Shown here one piece after another: positions 23,123-31,500 of a stretch of DNA of 41,010 bases (position 1 is the first letter of the stretch; the number at the start of each line of letters is the position of its first letter). The notes beneath the pieces were generated by a model. The model had not been told where the DNA came from. It did not search any database and saw only the letters and a list, made by a program, of their open reading frames with translations. Origin of the DNA: an uncultured Oscillospiraceae bacterium (GTDB taxonomy: Bacteria > Bacillota > Clostridia > Oscillospirales > Oscillospiraceae); assembly GCA_949494735.1 (NCBI GenBank), contig CATABD010000015.1, forward strand, positions 1 to 41,010, given 5' to 3'. The translations under genes and the position numbers were made by a program.

Positions 23123-23727
23123 CCGATCAATTCTCCAAAATTCCTCAAAATTTGCAGCCCTGCCTCCCCGCTTTTTTCCGGGTGAAACTGGCAGCCGTAT
23201 ACCCCATTGCGGCCCACCGCCGCCACCAGGGACGGCCCATACTGCGTCCGGGCAATTACATCTCCCTCATGGGCGGCGCAGCCGCAATAGGAGTGGACAA
23301 AATACACATAAGCCCCGTCGCTCAAACCGCGAAGCAGTGGTGAATCATGCCGAATCTCCAGGCTGTTCCATCCAATATGAGGCAGCTTGAATCTGGTTTG
23401 AATCAGCTCGACGCGCCCTTGGACAAGCCCAAGCCCTTTACAGCTTCTTCCCTCTTCTCCCTGGTCGAACAGCAGCTGCATTCCAAGGCAGATCCCCAAT
23501 ATCGGCTTGCGCCCTGCCTGAGCCAACAGGGCCCTGTCCAATCCCTTCCGCCGCAGCTTATGGGCGGCGTCCGGGAAAGCCCCAACCCCGGGAAGGATAA
23601 TGGCATCCGCCTGTTCCAAATCCGCCGCCTCACCGGTCACCAGGGTTTTCTGTCCGATATAGGACATGGCGTTGGACACGCTTTTCAAGTTGCCCACATC
23701 ATAATCAACAATGGCGGTATACCCCAT
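23119..23727 (-). CDS. hisH: Imidazole glycerol phosphate synthase, glutaminase subunit
   Basis: A 202-residue class I glutamine amidotransferase supplying ammonia to HisF. The nucleophile Cys is in GICLGMQLL (about residue 80), and the His-x-Glu pair is in CQFHPEKSG near 183. The start VDYDVGNLKSV fits. I chose the ATG at 23727, which overlaps the hisB stop and has AGGGGG 7 bases upstream; a GTG one codon earlier is the alternative. Confidence 0.98.
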   Translation of the reverse strand: MGYTAIVDYDVGNLKSVSNAMSYIGQKTLVTGEAADLEQADAIILPGVGAFPDAAHKLRRKGLDRALLAQAGRKPILGICLGMQLLFDQGEEGRSCKGLGLVQGRVELIQTRFKLPHIGWNSLEIRHDSPLLRGLSDGAYVYFVHSYCGCAAHEGDVIARTQYGPSLVAAVGRNGVYGCQFHPEKSGEAGLQILRNFGELIG

Positions 23728-24302
23728 CACAGCGCCCCCTTGGTGGAGGTAATGTCTCCGCCCTCTATCCGCACAGCTTCCTTCAGCGCCCGTCCCAAAG
23801 ACTTGAACAGTGCCTCAGTAATATGGTGTGCATTGTCCCCATACTCGCACTTTTGATGTAAAGTAATCCTACTATTCATAGCCAGCGCCCGCATGAATTC
23901 CACGGTTAGACAGCTGTCATAGCCGCCGGTCATGGACTGGGGCATGGGCGCGTCAAACACCAGATAGGGCCGGTCGGAAAGATCCAGCACTGTGCGGCAC
24001 AGTGCCTCGTCCATGGGGATCATAGCCGTCCCGTAGCGCCGGATGCCCCGCTTGTCCCCCAGCGCCTCCCGGAGGGCTTGCCCCAGAACGATTCCCACAT
24101 CCTCAACCGTGTGATGGCCGTCCACATGCAGGTCGCCAAGGGCGGCCACCTCCAAACCAAATCCGGCGTAATAGGCAAGCGCGGTGAGCATATGGTCAAA
24201 AAACCCAATCCCAGTAGATACGTTCACCTCTCCCCCTTCCAAGCAAAGAGTAATGCTTACATCTGTCTCTTTTGTGGTGCGTTGTATGGACGCCTGCCGC
24301 AT
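23727..24302 (-). CDS. hisB: Imidazoleglycerol-phosphate dehydratase
   Basis: A 191-residue, monofunctional HisB (step 6), manganese dependent. The metal-binding repeats are FFDHMLTALAYY, VDGHHTVEDVGIVLG and the second-half copies ALNS-like MRALAMNSRITLH and GDNAHHITEALFKSLGRAL. The start at 24302 follows AAGGGGGAG. No phosphatase domain is fused, so a separate histidinol-phosphatase must exist elsewhere. An 85-bp gap separates it from the Phd-like gene upstream. Confidence 0.98.
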   Translation of the reverse strand: MRQASIQRTTKETDVSITLCLEGGEVNVSTGIGFFDHMLTALAYYAGFGLEVAALGDLHVDGHHTVEDVGIVLGQALREALGDKRGIRRYGTAMIPMDEALCRTVLDLSDRPYLVFDAPMPQSMTGGYDSCLTVEFMRALAMNSRITLHQKCEYGDNAHHITEALFKSLGRALKEAVRIEGGDITSTKGAL

Positions 24303-24387
24303 GGACAACTCCCCCTTATCCATTCAATTGATAAGCGGCAATTCCGGCCTTTCAGCCGAACAGCCGCCCTGTTTTCGCATGCTGCCC

Positions 24388-24795
24388 TCATTCTGTTCCC
24401 TGGGAAAACAGCTCCTCTACCAAATTTTTCGCGTCCGCCATGCAGGATTGGGGAACAAAGAAGCGTATGCGCTCCGACAGGCCGCCCGTCTTGATGGCCA
24501 GCCCGGCCCCCAGTGAGCTCTCTTTGAAAAAGGGCACGCCGTGCTGCTGCAACACATCAGCCAGCATCCCCGCCCAGACAGGGCTTTGCTCCGTCAGATA
24601 GCACATCTCCTCCGGCCTCTCGGCGGTACGCGCGGCCTTAGGTCCCTCTGTCAGCTCCTCGTACGCCTCTGCGCTCATAATAACCAGGTCACTGTATCCA
24701 TTTTTCGTAATAAACACCGGCTCGTTTTTCTCATGGCAAAGCTCAGAAATTTTTGTCGTGTTCCGCAAATCCGTAATCGGTATAATTTTCGGCAT
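24388..24795 (-). CDS. Phd/YefM-like domain fused to a DUF2007-like domain
   Basis: A 135-residue two-part protein. Residues 1-55 match Phd/YefM antitoxin DNA-binding domains: IPITDLRNTTKISELCHEKNEPVFITKNGYSDLVIMSAEAYEEL. Residues about 70-130 resemble DUF2007 (putative signal-transducing domain): AGMLADVLQQHGVPFF then a VPQSCMADAKNLVEELF ending. No toxin gene is adjacent, so it is probably not an ordinary antitoxin. The usual toxin-binding C-terminal helix is replaced by a folded domain. It has its own promoter with an inverted repeat across it and AAGGAGG before the ATG. It lies inside the his operon between hisD and hisB. A histidine- or stress-responsive regulator is possible. Confidence 0.78.
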   Translation of the reverse strand: MPKIIPITDLRNTTKISELCHEKNEPVFITKNGYSDLVIMSAEAYEELTEGPKAARTAERPEEMCYLTEQSPVWAGMLADVLQQHGVPFFKESSLGAGLAIKTGGLSERIRFFVPQSCMADAKNLVEELFSQGTE

Positions 24796-24810
24796 ATAGC
24801 GCCCTCCTTT

Positions 24811-24850
24811 CTATGCTCACAATTATAGCATAATTACGAGCATAGCGCAA
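24811..24850 (-). promoter_or_regulatory. Internal promoter with operator for the Phd-like gene
   Basis: On the minus strand TTGCGC (24845-24850), 17 bases, TATAAT (24822-24827). An inverted repeat CTATGCTC/GAGCATAG (24838-24845 and 24811-24818) brackets the -10 and touches the -35. That is a typical layout for autorepression by a Phd-type protein. Confidence 0.72.
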
Positions 24851-24872
24851 GGCTTTTTATGCCTTTCTCACC

Positions 24873-26147
24873 TCACTCAAATCGGACCTGAACAGAATTG
24901 GCATGGGCGGTGAGCTTCTCCGCCTGGGCAAGCGCAATGATTTCCCGGGACATGGGTTCCAGCGCCTCCCGGCCGAACTCCAATATGCTCATCGACTTCA
25001 AGAAGCTGTCCACACTCAAGGGTGAGAAGAATCGGGCGGTGCCGCTGGTGGGCAGCACATGGTCCGGCCCCGCCAGGTAATCCCCGAGAGGCTCCGGCGT
25101 ATACGCACCCAGGAACACCGCTCCCGCATTTTTTACCGCAGGCAGCAGTTTCCTGGGCGCTCGGGTTACGATCTCCAAATGCTCCGGCGCAATTTCATTG
25201 GCCAACTCCACGCAGCCATCCAGTCCGCCGCACACAATGGCACACCCAAAATCCCGCAGGGAGGCCTCCATAATTTCAGAACGGCTCAGATATCCGGTCT
25301 GCCGGACAATTTCCCCGTCCACCGCCTGGGCCAGTTCCATGGAATCGGTGAGCAGCACCGCCGAGGCCAGCTTGTCGTGCTCGGCCTGGCTGAGCAGGTC
25401 GGCGGCGACGAATTTCGGGTCGGCTGTCTCGTCGGCAATGACCAGCACCTCCGACGGCCCGGCCACCATGTCGATGTCCAGCGTCCCGTAGGCCAGCCGC
25501 TTGGCCGCAGCCACATAGGCATTCCCCGGCCCCACCAGCTTATCCACCCTGGGGATGAAGCCCGCCCCGTAGGTGACGGCCGCCACCGCCTGGGCCCCTC
25601 CCACTGCGATAACCCGGTCCACCCCCGCAATTTTAGCCGCCGCCAACACCCCGTGGCTGAGGTTTTCCGTCGGCGGGGTGAGCATGACAATCTCCTCCAC
25701 CCCCGCCACTTTAGCGGGGACGGCATTCATCAGCACGGAGCTGGGATATGCGGCGGTGCCGCCGGGGACATAGATTCCCACCCGGCTCATCCCCCGGATG
25801 ATCCGTCCCACCCGTCCCCCATCGGGGGAGGTCCACTCCATAGACCGGGCCAGCAGCTTTTCGTTGTAGTCCCAGATATTCCTGGCAGCGTGTTCCAGCG
25901 CGGCGGCCAGCTCCGGCGGGCAGAGGGAATACGCCTCGTCCAGCTGCTCCTTTGACAGCTCATAGGGCGCACTGTGGTCAAATTGAAGGGAATACCGCTC
26001 CACCGCCGGGAATCCCTCCATCCGCACATGGTCCATGATGTCCTTGACCGCCAGTTCAATATCCGCATTTTTCTCCGCCGCCCGCGCCCGCATGGCGTCC
26101 AACTGGCGGCGCTCGGCGGTACCGTCCGCCCTGATGATGGCAATCAT
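24873..26147 (-). CDS. hisD: Histidinol dehydrogenase
   Basis: A 424-residue zinc enzyme oxidising histidinol to histidine in the last two steps. The NAD-side motif VGGAQAVAAVTYG and GPGNAYV are present. Also present are the zinc ligands in SQAEHDKLASAVLLTD (Gln/His) and IAPEHLEI (Glu-His base), plus DHVLPTSGTARFFSPLSV with the late Asp/His. The start overlaps the hisG stop by 4 bp. The next gene downstream has its own promoter, so hisD may mark the end of a first expression block. Confidence 0.98.
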   Translation of the reverse strand: MIAIIRADGTAERRQLDAMRARAAEKNADIELAVKDIMDHVRMEGFPAVERYSLQFDHSAPYELSKEQLDEAYSLCPPELAAALEHAARNIWDYNEKLLARSMEWTSPDGGRVGRIIRGMSRVGIYVPGGTAAYPSSVLMNAVPAKVAGVEEIVMLTPPTENLSHGVLAAAKIAGVDRVIAVGGAQAVAAVTYGAGFIPRVDKLVGPGNAYVAAAKRLAYGTLDIDMVAGPSEVLVIADETADPKFVAADLLSQAEHDKLASAVLLTDSMELAQAVDGEIVRQTGYLSRSEIMEASLRDFGCAIVCGGLDGCVELANEIAPEHLEIVTRAPRKLLPAVKNAGAVFLGAYTPEPLGDYLAGPDHVLPTSGTARFFSPLSVDSFLKSMSILEFGREALEPMSREIIALAQAEKLTAHANSVQVRFE

Positions 26148-26785
26148 GCCTCTCCCTCCAGTTCCCGCTCCATGCGGGATAAAAAGTCGGTAATTTCATT
26201 CTTATACAGCTTCATGGACGCGGTGTTTACGATGAGCCGTGCTGACACCTGGGCCACGTCCTCAATGGGCTCCAGGCCATTCTCTTTTAACGTCGCCCCC
26301 GTCTCCACAATATCCACAATGCCGTCGGCCAGATTCAGTATAGGGGCCAGCTCCACGCTGCCCTCAATCTTGATGATATCCACGTCCATCCCCTTGCCCT
26401 CGAAAAAGGTCCGCGTGACATTTGGATATTTGGAGGCCACCCGGCGTGTCTTGTAGGTCCCGTAGAAACTGCTGTCCTTTTTCACCGCCAGGGCAAACCG
26501 GCAGCGGCCAAAGCCCAGATCCAGCACCTCGTAAAAGGCCCCACCCTTTTCCAAAATCGTGTCCTTACCCACTACACCCAAATCGCATACCCCGTGCTCC
26601 ACATAGGTGATAACGTCCGGCGCCTTGGCCAGCACCACGTCCAACGGGTAGTTGGGCAGCTCGTGAATGAGCCGCCGCCCAGGGCTGCACACCGGGGCGC
26701 AGTCCAGACCCATGGCCTCAAACAGCTCCACCGACTTATTTTGCAAACGCCCTTTGGTCAGGGCAATCCTCAACCGGCCGCTCAT
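26144..26785 (-). CDS. hisG: ATP phosphoribosyltransferase, short form (HisG-S)
   Basis: A 213-residue catalytic subunit for step 1 of the pathway. It begins LRIALTKGRLQNKSVELF, and the PRPP-binding loop is DGIVDIVETGATLKENGL. The C-terminal histidine-sensing ACT-like domain of long HisG is absent. That fits with hisZ directly upstream supplying the regulatory subunit. The ATG at 26785 overlaps the hisZ stop (ATGA); the longer open frame to 26998 lies inside hisZ and is rejected. Confidence 0.97.
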   Translation of the reverse strand: MSGRLRIALTKGRLQNKSVELFEAMGLDCAPVCSPGRRLIHELPNYPLDVVLAKAPDVITYVEHGVCDLGVVGKDTILEKGGAFYEVLDLGFGRCRFALAVKKDSSFYGTYKTRRVASKYPNVTRTFFEGKGMDVDIIKIEGSVELAPILNLADGIVDIVETGATLKENGLEPIEDVAQVSARLIVNTASMKLYKNEITDFLSRMERELEGEA

Positions 26786-27948
26786 ACCGTCAGCCACCTC
26801 TCTCCCTCGGCATCCAGCAGCAATACCCCGGCCGCCCCCTTTTCCCTGGCCAGATTCATGGTACTGTCCAGGGTTCGGCAGGGGGACAGTTCGCAGCTTC
26901 CGGCGGGGCGGCTGTCCACCACCGCCAGCGCCTGGGCCAGCAGCCCGGAACCGTAGTGGATGACAGTTTCCAGCCTGGGCGCCTCCACGGCCATACATCC
27001 TCCCACCGCGTCCACGTCCACAGCAAAGCCGATGGCCTCTGCCCTGCGGCCAAACTGCTCCATCAGTCCGTCGTACCGGCCTCCGGACAGTACGGGCCCC
27101 CCTGCCCCCTCGGCATATCCCCGGAATACCAGCCCGGTGTAGTAATCCAACTGATGAACCAGCCCCAGGTCAAAGCGGATATAATCTCCATATCCGGCGG
27201 CGCACAATTCGCCGTACAGCCGCCGCAGGTGATCCAGGCTTTCGCAGGGTCCGGCCAGCGCCTGAGCCTGGTCCAACACCTCCACCCCGCCGAACAGGTA
27301 GGGCAGCCGCCGCAGGGCGGCGCAGGCGTCCTCCCCCCGGTAGGGCTCCAGCAGGTCGTTGAGCAGCGCGAAATTTTTACCCTCAATGGCCCCGCGCAGC
27401 CGCTCCAACCCGTCGCAAGGCATGTTCATCCGCCCGGCCAAGGCCCGGTAAAACCCGGCATGGCCCAGCTCAATGTGGAACTGGGCCAGACCGCAGGAGC
27501 GCAGGGCGTCCACAGCCATGGCCACCATCTCCAAGTCGGCTTTGACGCCCACCGCGCCAATCATCTCCACGCCGCACTGGGCGATTTCGCTGCTGCCTCC
27601 CTGGTGGGCCTGGCCGGAGCGGAACACCGTCTGGTCATAATACAGCCGTTGAGGCAGCGCCAAGTGCTTCAGCTTGGTAGCCGCCACCCTGGCGATAGGG
27701 GCGGTGCAGTCCGGCCGCATAACCATGATCTTTCCGGAGCGGTCGATGATTTTCAGCATCGCCTCCTGGGGAATCGGGTTGCCGGACTGGATGAACAGGT
27801 CGTAAAATTCCACCTCCGGGGTAATCACCTCAGTGTACCCCCGGCGGCGGAACAGCTCCACCAGGGCGGATTGCACCTGGCGGCGCTCCAGGCACTCGGC
27901 AAACAGCCGGTCCCGGGTGCCCTCGGGGGTGTTAATGCGGATGTTCAT
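26782..27948 (-). CDS. hisZ: ATP phosphoribosyltransferase regulatory subunit
   Basis: A 388-residue paralogue of histidyl-tRNA synthetase without aminoacylation. The class II motif 2 region reads RPDCTAPIARVAATK and FRSGQAHQGGSSEIAQCGVEMIG. The motif 3 area is LSGGRYDGLMEQFG. The C-terminal anticodon-binding domain of HisRS is missing and a shorter tail takes its place. It pairs with short HisG to form the octameric enzyme under histidine feedback. First gene of the operon, with TTGGAGG before the ATG and a good promoter. Confidence 0.95.
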   Translation of the reverse strand: MNIRINTPEGTRDRLFAECLERRQVQSALVELFRRRGYTEVITPEVEFYDLFIQSGNPIPQEAMLKIIDRSGKIMVMRPDCTAPIARVAATKLKHLALPQRLYYDQTVFRSGQAHQGGSSEIAQCGVEMIGAVGVKADLEMVAMAVDALRSCGLAQFHIELGHAGFYRALAGRMNMPCDGLERLRGAIEGKNFALLNDLLEPYRGEDACAALRRLPYLFGGVEVLDQAQALAGPCESLDHLRRLYGELCAAGYGDYIRFDLGLVHQLDYYTGLVFRGYAEGAGGPVLSGGRYDGLMEQFGRRAEAIGFAVDVDAVGGCMAVEAPRLETVIHYGSGLLAQALAVVDSRPAGSCELSPCRTLDSTMNLAREKGAAGVLLLDAEGERWLTV

Positions 27949-27987
27949 GAGATTGCCTCCAATCTCTTTAGTTCGCTAATGTAATAA

Positions 27988-28016
27988 ATGATAGCATATC
28001 TGTCCTTTTCTGTCAA
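27988..28016 (-). promoter_or_regulatory. hisZ: Promoter of the his operon
   Basis: TTGACA (28011-28016), 17 bases, TATCAT (27988-27993) on the minus strand. The leader is only about 35-40 bases. That leaves no room for a T-box or a histidine leader-peptide attenuator. Confidence 0.85.
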
Positions 28017-28032
28017 CCCCAGGCCGGCTCTC

Positions 28033-28061
28033 TTGCCAAAAGCATATTTTCAATGTATAAT
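28033..28061 (+). promoter_or_regulatory. Promoter of the plus-strand P-loop kinase
   Basis: TTGCCA (28033-28038), 17 bases, TATAAT (28056-28061). Divergent from the his promoter, with the two -35 boxes 16 bases apart. Confidence 0.78.
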
Positions 28062-28095
28062 GTTTTTAATCATCTGAATTTTGGAGGAGAAACCA

Positions 28096-28545
28096 ATGCT
28101 GATTGCGATTTTTGGTGAGAGCTGCACCGGCAAAACCACGCTGGCGGAGCGTATCAACGCCGCCGCCCACGGAAAAATTTACAGCGGTAAAGACTATTTG
28201 CGGCTGGCAAAAAGCGAAAGCGAGGCCGTCCAGCTGTTTCAAATACTGCTGGCCGGCGCCGTTCACGGGGAAAACGTGATTTACGTCATCACCGAGCGGG
28301 AGCATCTGGCGCTGCTCCCCGGAGGCGCCATCCGTATTCTTGTCACCGCGGAGCTCGACACCATCAAGGAGCGCTTTTCCGCCCGGACGCACGGCCACCT
28401 TCCCGCCCCGGTGGCCGCCATGCTGGAGAAAAAGCACGGCTGCTTCGATGAAGACCCCCATGATTTCCATGTCCACAACGGATACCCGGACGCTGGGGAG
28501 ATATGCCAAAGCATTTTTAAACTGCAAGAGGCCGCTCAAGCCTGA
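28096..28545 (+). CDS. Small AAA/P-loop kinase-like protein
   Basis: A 149-residue protein with Walker A IFGESCTGKTTLAE near the start (residues 5-18). The middle NVIYVITEREHLALLPGG gives a hydrophobic Walker-B-like strand, and an arginine-rich helix ERFSARTHGHLPAP follows. It looks like a compact cytidylate/shikimate-kinase type protein without an obvious lid. The substrate is unknown. ATG at 28096 has GGAGGAG upstream; an in-frame TTG 15 bases earlier is part of that ribosome binding site. Single-gene transcript with its own promoter and terminator. Its stop codon lies within the terminator stem. Confidence 0.85.
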   Translation: MLIAIFGESCTGKTTLAERINAAAHGKIYSGKDYLRLAKSESEAVQLFQILLAGAVHGENVIYVITEREHLALLPGGAIRILVTAELDTIKERFSARTHGHLPAPVAAMLEKKHGCFDEDPHDFHVHNGYPDAGEICQSIFKLQEAAQA

Positions 28546-28557
28546 GCGGCCTCTTTT
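28528..28557 (+). terminator. Terminator of the P-loop kinase
   Basis: GAGGCCGCTCA (28528-28538) and TGAGCGGCCTC (28543-28553), an 11-bp perfect stem with a 4-base loop, then TTTT. The stop codon TGA (28543-28545) is part of the stem. polC ends 8 bases further on from the other side. Confidence 0.9.
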
Positions 28558-28564
28558 TACCGGC

Positions 28565-31500
28565 TTAAAACAGTGAAAACTGGCTGCTGTCCGGCAGATC
28601 CCCAAAGGCCCCCGCCTCTTTGAGCTGTTCCAGGTGGGTGGAGGATACCTTGGTGCATGCAAGGGAAAACTCCTCAATCGACAAGAAGTCCCTCCCCTGC
28701 CGTTTGTCCATAATGTCCCAGCCCACCGTCTCCCCCAGCCCGGCCACAGAGGTAAAGGGCGGGATAAGGGCGCCTCTATCTTCATCAACCAGAAAATTGA
28801 CGGCGTGGGACCTGCAAATGTCCATCCGGGTAAAGCTGAGTCCCCGGAGGTAAAACTCATAACATACCTCCAGCGTGGTGAGCATGTCCTCCTCCACCGC
28901 CGAGGGCCTGTCTTTTTTCTCTTTCGCGTTCTTTTTTGCGTTGATCTCCGCCATTTTGCCCTTGACCACATCCATTCCCCGGCACATATATTTTTCATCA
29001 AAGGCCTTTGCCCGGATGGAAAAATAGGCGGCGTAAAAGGCCAGCGGCCTGTGCACCTTAAACCAGGCTATGCGGAACGCCATCATCACATAGGCCACCG
29101 CATGGGCCTTGGGAAACAGGTAAGCGATCTTTTTGCAGGACTCGATGTACCATTCAGGAACGCCGTGCTCTTTCATCTCGTCCTCCGCCCCATCGGGCAG
29201 GCCCCGGCCTTTGCGCACCGCTTCCATAATCTTAAAGGCCCTGGTATCCTTAAATCCCTTGGAGATGAGGAAAAGCATGATATCATCCCGGCAGCCGATG
29301 GCCTCGTTGACTTGAGCCGTGCCGGAGGTGATGAGGTCCTTGGCATTGCCCAGCCACACGTCGGTGCCATGGGAGAAGCCGGACAGGCGGATAAGAATGT
29401 CGAACTGGTTGGGGTGGGTGTCCTCCAGCATTCCCCGGACGAAAGAGGTTCCAAACTCCGGAATGGCCACCGCCCCCGTGGGGCCTAAAATTGGGTCGTC
29501 GGTAAAGCCCAACTCCTCCGAGGTGGTAAACAGGCTCATGGTTTTGGGGTCGTCCAGAGGGATTTTTTTCGCGTCCTCCCCGGTAATGTCCTCCAACATC
29601 CGGATCATGGACGGGTCGTCGTGGCCCAGCATGTCCAGCTTCAAGAGGTTGGACTCCATGGAGTGGTATTCAAAGTGGGTGGTGATGATATCCGAATCCT
29701 TGTCGTCCGCCGGATGCTGGGCCGGGCAGAAATCGTAAATTTCCTTGTCCTGGGGAATGACCACCATGCCGCCTGGGTGCTGGCCGGTGGTTCGCTTAAC
29801 CCCCTCGCAGCCCTTGGCCAGCCGCAGCACCTCGGCAAATGGGGCGTCCGTTCTGCCCACCAGCTCCAGATACTTTTTTGCGTAGCCGATGGCGGTCTTT
29901 TCCGCCACCGTACCGATGGTGCCCGCCCGAAACACGTGGTCCTTGCCGAACAGTTCAAAGGTGTATTTATGGGCGCTGGACTGGTACTCGCCGGAGAAAT
30001 TCAGATCAATATCGGGCACTTTGTCGCCGCCAAAGCCCAAAAATGTCTCAAACGGGATGTTAAAGCCGTCCTTTTCATAGTCCGCGCCGCAAACGGGGCA
30101 TTTCATATCCGGCATATCCGCCCCGCAGCCGTAGGGGTGGGCGGGATCCCGGGCATAGTCAAAGTCAGCGTGCTTGCAGTTGGGGCAGCGGTAGTGGGCG
30201 GGCAGGGAGTTTACCTCGGTAATCCCCGACATGAACGCCACCAGCGACGACCCCACCGACCCCCGCGAGCCCACCAGATAGCCGTTCTCCAGCGAATTCT
30301 GCACCAGCTTCTGGGCGGACATATAGATCACGTCGTATTTGCAGCGGATGATGTCCACCAGCTCCGCGTTGATGCGGTCCACCACAATCTGGGGCGGCTC
30401 ATCGCCGTAAAGTCTGTGAGCTTTACCCCATACCAAATCCTTGAGTTCCCCATCGGAATTTTCCAGCTTTGGAGCAAACAGCCCATCGGGCAGCGGCCGC
30501 ACATTGTCGCACCAATCCGCAATGAGCCTGGGGTTGTCCACCACCACTTCATGGGCCTTTTCCACGCCCAGGTAGGAAAATTCCTCCATCATCTCATCGG
30601 TGGTGCGGAAGTAGAGGGGATTGGGCTGGTCGGCATCCTCGTACTCCTTGGCGGCCAGCAGCACGTGGCGGTACACCTCATCCGTGGGCTCCATGAAGTG
30701 GACGTCCCCGGTGGCACACACAGGCTTGCCAAGCCGCTCCCCCAGCCCCACCACCCGGCGGTTAAAGGCACGCAGATCCTCCCAGTCCCGGGCAATAGAC
30801 CGGCCCTCTTTATTGGGCCGGAGCATGTAGGCGTTGTTGGACAGGGGCTGGATTTCCAGGTAATCGTACCAGGAAGCAATGCGCTCCAGCTCCCGGTCCT
30901 CCCGCCCTGCCGCCACCGCCTGGAACAGTTCCCCCGCCTCACAGGCAGAGCCGATGATGAGTCCCTCCCTGTTCTCATCAATCAGGGATTTAGGCATGAT
31001 GGGGAAACGGTTGAAGTGCTCCAGATGGGCTTTGGACACCAGCTTGTACAGGTTCCGCAGCCCGGTCTGGTTTTTCGCCAGCACAATCAGGTGGAACGCG
31101 GACCGCCTTCCCCGTCCACCCCTCTTTTTCCCGGCAAACACCCGGTTAATTTGCGCCGCCCGCTCCACCCCCTGCCCGCGGAGCATGGGCGCCATTGCCG
31201 CCAAAATACGCCCACAGGTCTCTGCGTCATCGTAGGCCCGGTGGTGCTGGAATGGGGGCAGGCCCAGGGCGCTGGCCACCGTGTCCAGCTTGTGGTTGGG
31301 CAGCTTGGGGCACAGGTACTGTGCCAATATCAGGGTATCAAAGTACAATGGGTCAAATTTCCGGCCTGAACGGGCGCAGTATTCCCGGATGAAGCCGGTG
31401 TCAAAGGCGGCGTTGTGGGCGCAAAGCGCCGCGTCCCCCGCCCAATCCAGAAACAAATCCACCGCATCCCCTGGAGTTGGCGCACCCCGCAGCATTTCAT

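Noticed and set aside
24388-24795. A complete toxin-antitoxin pair
   Set aside because: No RelE-, Doc- or PIN-like gene is found on either side; both neighbours are his genes.
29621-31369. Plus-strand open frame of 582 codons
   Set aside because: It lies wholly antisense to polC. It has no ribosome binding site and no recognisable domain; a by-product of G+C-rich codon use.
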